From assembly GCA_018971385.1 (NCBI GenBank), contig JAGXAY010000010.1, positions 1 to 39,409 of the forward strand: a DNA stretch of 39,409 nt, given 5' to 3'. Made by a program: the position numbers and the translations under genes. Below the pieces are notes generated by a model. That model did no database searches. It had not been told where the DNA came from and worked only from the letters and a program-made list of their open reading frames with translations. Source of the DNA: Acidobacteriota bacterium (GTDB taxonomy: Bacteria > Actinomycetota > Acidimicrobiia > Acidimicrobiales > RAAP-2). Of this stretch, positions 35,479 through 39,409 are shown one piece after another (positions within the stretch are counted from its first letter, which is position 1; every line of letters starts with the position of its first letter).

Positions 35479-36904
35479 GGCTCATCGGATTCTGGTGGGG
35501 TGCTGACCCCTTTCATCGGACGACAATCGAGTCGAGGACCCGTCAGTTGGGCCTTCCGGCGTAGAGAAGGGCACGTATTCGATAGTTCTGGAAATTGCGG
35601 AATCCGAAGCCGATTCGCTTGATTCGCTTGATCAAGTTGTTGAGCGACTCGGTGGGCCCGTTGCTGACGCGGGCCAAGTGGAAGTTGCAGATCTTCTCGA
35701 ACCAGTCGCGGATCGTTCGTCCGAGCTTCTGGATCTCGACGGGCATCTCGCGGCGCCGGCAGTGGCGGTGGAGGTCATCAAGGATGCGCCGAGCCTCGTC
35801 GGGGTCTTGGCTTCGATAGAAGTCGCGGAGGCGTTCTTTCACGCGATAGGCGAGGGCAACTTCGGCGTTGGGGTCACCGAGCTCCAAGAGGCTGCAGACG
35901 TTGCGAACCCCTCTCGTCGAACTTGTCCTCGCCCATCAAGAGCACTCGGCGAATTCGATAGAGCGGATCGTCTCGGCGCCCGCGGTGTCCCAGCTGTTCG
36001 ACCTGCACCCGTCGCCTCACCGCGTCCAGGCAGCGATTGGCGAGGGCGACCACGTGAAAGGGGTCCACGACCTGGGCGGCCCCGGGCAGCATCACCGTGT
36101 AGACCGAGGCGTAGGTGAGTGACATGTCGAGCGCGCCGTAGTGGATGCGCTCTTTCCAGGCAACGGGCTGCTCGTCGATCCACTTCGCCACGTCCACGAA
36201 CTGGCGCGTGGGCAAGATGTCGATGATCTGGTGGTTCTGAACGTCGGCGACGGTCGTGGCGTAGCTCGAGTGAGTGTGGGCGCCGTGCTTGACGAAATTG
36301 GTCTCGTCTAGGCCAATGGCCGTGGTCTGGTTGAGGCGCTTGCGATCGGCCGCGAGCAGCGCGGCGCCGTAGGTGGCGACGGCGTCATTGACGGTGTGCC
36401 AGTCACAGGCGAGCTCTCGGGCGACCTCTAAGACGGTGCGACCCTGGCCGACCTGGACCGTCGCCCACTTGGCCGCCCGGGTAGGGAGAAGACAGCCCTT
36501 GGCCGCGATCCGGTGGTCCTCGAATATCCAGGTCGTTTGCGGACAGGCTCCGTTCACGCAGCGCAGCCGGTGCTTTCTCCACGTCAATGACATCGGCGAG
36601 CCGTAGACCGGAAGGTCGACGTAGGAGACTCTCGAGCGGTCCTTCACTCGAGCGCGCTGGCCACACGATGCACACGCCGCGACGCCGATCTCGCGCTCGA
36701 CCACCAACTCGACGTGTGGTCCGTTTCTTTCGAGGTGGAGGATCCGCACGTCCTTCAGGCCAACGAGGGCTTTGAGAATGTCGTTAGGGTTGGACAGGAC
36801 GAAGGTGTTTCCAGGTTTTTTGCTCACACTTAAAGCATGGAGCACCTTCGTCTCTCATTGAGTCACCCCGAGAACACGGTCACCCCACTGAAATCCGATG
36901 ACCC
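35479..36904 (-). mobile_element. ISL3-family insertion sequence
   Basis: Terminal inverted repeats: GGCTCATCGGATTCTGGTGG at 35479-35498 continuing to GGTG at 35502, and its imperfect reverse complement at 36881-36904 (GGGTCATCGG read inward). Over 24 bases there are four mismatches. The ends begin with GG as usual for ISL3 elements. A convincing 8-bp target duplication is not visible (CCATTAGT against ACATTGGG, 5 of 8 equal). The single gene is a frameshifted transposase. The right end lies only eight bases from the tRNA-Val 3' end. Confidence 0.8.
35543..36845 (-). pseudogene. ISL3-family transposase, interrupted by a frameshift in a G-run
   Basis: The first 323-residue frame shows a zinc-binding head (CASCGQRARVKD ... 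RLRCVNGACPQTTW), the HTH-like TVLEVARELACDWHTVNDAV, the first catalytic Asp in AIGLDETNFVKHG, and VVDPFHVVALANRCLDAVRR with the second Asp. At the four-base C-run 35908-35911 (GGGG in the gene) the frame must shift by one to continue as VRNVCSLLELGDPNAEVALA and end with the Glu-bearing VSNGPTESLNNLIKRIKRIG. Everything else is intact, so a single-base indel (or, less likely, programmed slippage) explains it. ISL3 transposases are normally one frame of about 430 residues, matching the joined length. Confidence 0.85.
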
Positions 36905-36906
36905 AC

Positions 36907-36921
36907 ATTGGGTGGGCGCTG
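36907..36921. repeat. Putative attachment-site repeat, right copy, at the tRNA-Val 3' end
   Basis: ATTGGGTGGGCGCTG overlaps the discriminator and acceptor 3' strand of tRNA-Val and pairs with 26371-26385 (13 of 15 equal). tRNA 3' ends are common integration targets for tyrosine-recombinase elements. No tyrosine integrase remains in the interval. Confidence 0.45.
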
Positions 36922-36986
36922 AGGGACTCGAACCCCCGACCTGCTGAGTGTAAATCAGCTGCTCTAACCAACTGAGCTAAGCGCCC
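36913..36986 (-). tRNA. tRNA-Val(UAC)
   Basis: On the minus strand a 74-base cloverleaf is readable: acceptor GGGCGCT/AGCGCCC, D-arm GCTC...GAGC with AGTTGGTTA, anticodon stem GCTGA/TCAGC with loop TTTACAC giving anticodon TAC, and T-arm GGGGG-TTCGAGT-CCCTC with one G-T pair. The discriminator is A. CCA is not encoded (ACCCAA follows). It lies 24 bases beyond the inositol-phosphatase gene and at the edge of the mobile island. Confidence 0.95.
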
Positions 36987-37010
36987 GCGAAGGGACCATT
37001 CTAGGTTTTG

Positions 37011-37739
37011 TTAGAGCATCCCGAGAACGGAGATTTCGTCTAGCAACTCCGTCGTTGCGGCGAAATACGGACGTCGACCAACGCGTTCCTCGGTAATGAG
37101 TTCCTCGCCCTGGTACTCCGCAGCCACCGCTCCCGCTTCTCGCGCAATGAGCAGCCCCCCGAGGTAGTCCCACGGGTGGAGCGTGGAGTAACGAGCGACG
37201 GTGTAGGCGTCTAGAGATCCGTCCGCGACGAGGCAGATTTCCAAACTCGCGGCCCCGAGAGCCCGAAACTGCGCCCACCCCGCGTGACGAGACGGTAGCC
37301 CGGAAAACGCCACGATGGCCGAACGATAGTTCGTCGTCGCTGATGGGCGGATCGCCGCGTCGCCCCGGAACGCACCCGCTCCCTTCTCGGCGGCGTAGAC
37401 GTCGCCGGTGGCGTGGTTCATCACGAGGCCGGCCACGAGTTCACTCCCCTGAAGTACGCCAAAGGATGTGGCGTAGAAGGGGATTCCGTGATCACAGTTC
37501 GTGGATCCGTCAATCGGATCCACCACGACGGTGAGTTCGCCCTCCCCGCTCACGCCGGACTCTTCGGACACCACCCGGTACCCCCAGCCCGTGAGCATCG
37601 TGAGAGCCACCCGATCGGCCGCGAGATCGAGGTGATACTGGGTGTCTCGCTCCCCGGAGTACCCCCGCCCCCGGTCCGCACCTACGGCTCCCCCGATCTC
37701 CCGGGCGCAGTCGGTTAGGCGCTCGAGAAGGAGACTCAC
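37011..37739 (-). CDS. Inositol monophosphatase family protein
   Basis: A 242-residue member of the Mg2+-dependent, Li+-sensitive phosphatase family. VVSEESGVSGEGE supplies the metal-binding Glu pair, VVDPIDGSTNCDHGIPFYA is the core metal/phosphate motif, and HPWDYLGGLLIAREAGA is the second Asp motif. Family members act on inositol phosphate, histidinol phosphate, fructose 1,6-bisphosphate or PAP; the sequence does not decide which. Its GTG start has no clear ribosome binding site. It is divergent from the next gene across 36 bases and upstream of tRNA-Val on the same strand. Confidence 0.92.
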   Translation of the reverse strand: MSLLLERLTDCAREIGGAVGADRGRGYSGERDTQYHLDLAADRVALTMLTGWGYRVVSEESGVSGEGELTVVVDPIDGSTNCDHGIPFYATSFGVLQGSELVAGLVMNHATGDVYAAEKGAGAFRGDAAIRPSATTNYRSAIVAFSGLPSRHAGWAQFRALGAASLEICLVADGSLDAYTVARYSTLHPWDYLGGLLIAREAGAVAAEYQGEELITEERVGRRPYFAATTELLDEISVLGML

Positions 37740-37775
37740 GCGTCCACGCTACCCGCGAAGCCGACTAGCCTGGCG

Positions 37776-38336
37776 GTGATGGCCGCCATCGATGTTGCCG
37801 GTTTTGTAGCCGACTTAAAGGACCACGCGGTCACCCACGGATTTCACGTCCACGACGAACGTCACTTCGTGGAGACCTACTCTCTTCGCCAAGCCTGGGA
37901 GGTCGATCTCCACCCCGAGGACGCGTGTGGCGGCCCCCTCGACCTGCACATCGAGCTCGACGTCGACCCGCGCACCCTGCTCGCTTTCGAAGACGCCGTC
38001 CTCGGACTCCCCGACGACGTCGATCCGCCGGATGAGTTTCACTTTCCCCTGATTCTGACCTGGTCGCTACCGGCCATGACTCCGGGTCCGGACTTGCTGC
38101 GTCTCACCCTGGACCTCTCCTCCGTAGGCGGAGTCGAACTTCCTCTGGAAGTCACCGCCACGGACTCCATCGCCTCGCCCGTCGAAGCTCCCGAGCGGCG
38201 AGTCACCATCGTGGCTCGCCGAGCCATCTCTCTCACTCAGGTGTCAAAGGGTGAAGATCCGCTGTGCGACATCTTCGAGCGGGGTCGACAAGTGAGCGAG
38301 TACCTGCTCCAAGCGGCCGACTCCTGGCTCGGCTAA
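37776..38336 (+). CDS. Conserved-looking protein of unknown function
   Basis: A 186-residue acidic soluble protein; ATG 37779 (MAAIDVAGFVADL) or the GTG one codon earlier may start it. Notable segments are THGFHVHDERHFVETYSLRQ, WEVDLHPEDACGGPLDLHIE and LDVDPRTLLAFEDAVLGLPDD. No signal peptide or membrane segment is visible and I recognise no family. A weak GGCGG precedes the start, and TAGCCT 11 bases upstream could be a -10 of a nearly leaderless message. Its 3' end overlaps the putative lipoprotein gene by 73 bases. Confidence 0.75.
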   Translation: MMAAIDVAGFVADLKDHAVTHGFHVHDERHFVETYSLRQAWEVDLHPEDACGGPLDLHIELDVDPRTLLAFEDAVLGLPDDVDPPDEFHFPLILTWSLPAMTPGPDLLRLTLDLSSVGGVELPLEVTATDSIASPVEAPERRVTIVARRAISLTQVSKGEDPLCDIFERGRQVSEYLLQAADSWLG

Positions 38337-38698
38337 GGCGACGTTTCGCCCCTCTCTCGGTACTCCTCGTGGCGGGCCTGGCCCTCGCCGCGTGTGGGAC
38401 GGGTGGAGCACTGAACGACGCGCGCGCCGCGTGCAAGCAGGTCAACAGCGCCCTCGTGTATCAACATCGCTCGGCGGCGCCGGGGCTGAGCTCCTCCGAA
38501 CGTCAGGTGCTCGAGGGTCAAGCGATGAGTACTCTTCTCGCCGCCTCCTCAGCGGCGGCCCAAGCGACGTCGGCCGACGGCAGCTGGAACGTACTCCAGA
38601 CCACCATTCAGGAGGCCGAACGCGTCCCGCTCGCTCGACTCGTTCCGGCACTCACTCGAATCTGCCAGGTGGCGAACTCGTCCACGCCCTATCTCTAG
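38264..38698 (+). CDS. Putative lipoprotein of unknown function
   Basis: The frame from GTG 38264 gives 144 residues. A basic stretch RLLARLRRRFAPL is followed by a hydrophobic segment SVLLVAGLALAACG ending in the lipobox LAAC, so the mature protein would be a short, Ala/Ser-rich lipoprotein (CGTGGALNDARAACKQVNSA ...) anchored to the membrane, with three further Cys-poor helices. The only standard start lies 73 bases inside the upstream gene; a shorter start would need a CTG codon. The long overlap suggests coupling or a mis-placed start. I recognise no family. Confidence 0.65.
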   Translation: MRHLRAGSTSERVPAPSGRLLARLRRRFAPLSVLLVAGLALAACGTGGALNDARAACKQVNSALVYQHRSAAPGLSSSERQVLEGQAMSTLLAASSAAAQATSADGSWNVLQTTIQEAERVPLARLVPALTRICQVANSSTPYL

Positions 38699-38705
38699 GG
38701 CGCTC

Positions 38706-39044
38706 TCAGGAACCGGGAAAGCGGGCCGCCAACCACGCGAGGGAGTTCGGGGCCTGCGAGGCCTCTTCCCACCCCGTGAGTCGCTCCTCTAATTCCTCGA
38801 TGGTCGACACGGTGGCGATCACCCTTACCTCGAGCCCGCCGACCGCTTGGCCGGTCGTGTAGTCGCCGAAGGCGTCTTCGGTGATGGGGGCTTCGGGTTC
38901 CATCATCAGGTAGAGCTCGCCCGTTGCCTCCACCCAGGCCAGCTCGTAGTTCGTACCGGCCGCGTCCGTCCACTGGTCCCCGAACTCGTGCTCCGCACTC
39001 TCGCGGCGCGCCTCGTTCTCGTCGTAGAAACCCTCAATATCCAT
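38706..39044 (-). CDS. Small acidic protein of unknown function
   Basis: A 112-residue soluble protein beginning MDIEGFYDENEARRESAEHE, with TNYELAWVEATGELYLMMEP, GLEVRVIATVSTIEELEERL and GWEEASQAPNSLAWLAARFP. It is strongly acidic, has no membrane segment or Cys, and I recognise no family. It converges with the putative lipoprotein gene (seven bases between stops). TAGGCT lies close before the ATG, similar to the TAGCCT before the 37776 gene, so both might be near-leaderless. Confidence 0.7.
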   Translation of the reverse strand: MDIEGFYDENEARRESAEHEFGDQWTDAAGTNYELAWVEATGELYLMMEPEAPITEDAFGDYTTGQAVGGLEVRVIATVSTIEELEERLTGWEEASQAPNSLAWLAARFPGS

Positions 39045-39192
39045 GTCGGCCAGCCTACCGAGAGTGGGGTTCGCTCACCGAGAGTCCGACGCCCCTTCTC
39101 AATATGTGAGTTCGTGTGTGTGCGAGAAATAGAAAGGAGATCGTCGCGTCACCGTGAGAGGTACGACGAGGGTGAGGGTCGATTCTCGTCCT

Positions 39193-39409
39193 ATGACAAC
39201 TCCCACGTACGACCTCTTCCAACTCGCCCGCGACGACTTTGCGGCCTACTCTCGAGCCCCCGGGGCTCGCCGAGCCGTCGGAGGTTTTCTCGAACGACAC
39301 CCGGGCCTCGGAATCGAGGGTGACCTTTCGCCCCAGGACCTCGTCGCCCGCCTCACCCGACGAGGGGGTCTCAGCGCTCTCCAGCGGGCCGGGGTCCTCC
39401 GCGCCCTCC
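39193..39409 (+). CDS. Unknown protein, N-terminal part (cut by window edge)
   Basis: From ATG 39193 the frame is open to the edge: MTTPTYDLFQLARDDFAAYS, RAVGGFLERHPGLGIEGDLS, PQDLVARLTRRGGLSALQRA. An in-frame GTG at 39154, preceded by AGGAG 14 bases away, could start it 13 codons earlier. The segment is soluble and helical with no recognisable motif; 72 residues are visible. Confidence 0.6.
   Translation, partial: MTTPTYDLFQLARDDFAAYSRAPGARRAVGGFLERHPGLGIEGDLSPQDLVARLTRRGGLSALQRAGVLRAL

Noticed and set aside
35471-36912. Target-site duplication for the ISL3 element
   Set aside because: The eight-base flanks CCATTAGT and ACATTGGG agree at only five positions, too weak to claim.

Overview
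The window is high-GC DNA from an actinobacterium. The backbone gene set and its heavy use of GTG starts would fit the Acidimicrobiia, but that placement is inference from general look, not a marker gene. At least 30 distinct loci are visible, in three blocks of different character.

Block 1 (1-16.2 kb) is compact backbone. On the minus strand lie an S51 peptidase-E-like gene cut by the left edge, a PhnB-type VOC protein, a YdeI-like protein, an aminoglycoside-phosphotransferase-fold protein with altered catalytic residues, and two coupled ABC half-exporters forming an asymmetric heterodimer. Then comes a glucose-handling cluster. A large GH63/MGH-type glucosidase (minus) is divergent from glucose 1-dehydrogenase and gluconokinase (plus), which converge with pgi-gnd-pgl-zwf (minus). 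Together these could turn glucosidase-released glucose into gluconate and 6-phosphogluconate, and run the oxidative pentose phosphate steps. A perfect 7-bp inverted repeat lies at the divergent start region.

Block 2 (16.2-26.3 kb) is lower in GC and accessory in character. It is dominated by one intact 2,863-residue secreted Rhs/YD-repeat protein. It has an N-terminal FG-GAP propeller, a YD shell split by about 780 residues of NHL repeats (201-bp DNA period), an Rhs core with a DPLV-x18-DPLG cleavage-type motif, and a 177-residue hydrophobic C-terminal tip. Two bases after its stop codon starts a 105-residue, two-helix membrane protein, a candidate immunity partner. A displaced YD-repeat scrap follows it.

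Block 3 (26.4-36.9 kb) is a decaying mobile island between the Rhs gene and a tRNA-Val(UAC) gene. It holds a dead IS3 element fused to a truncated IS21 element, then a MORC-type GHKL ATPase/nuclease - Dcm - Vsr restriction-modification module whose Vsr end is cut by the IS21 terminus. Beyond these are a degraded MobF relaxase, the rear half of a large serine recombinase facing it head-on, and an ISL3 element with a frameshifted transposase. A short imperfect direct repeat of the tRNA-Val 3' end (26371-26385 and 36907-36921) brackets the island and may be its attachment scar.

After the tRNA (37.0-39.4 kb) compact backbone resumes: an inositol-monophosphatase-family protein, an unknown 186-residue protein, a putative lipoprotein overlapping it, another unknown protein and a gene cut by the right edge. 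No rRNA genes and no CRISPR array were seen.
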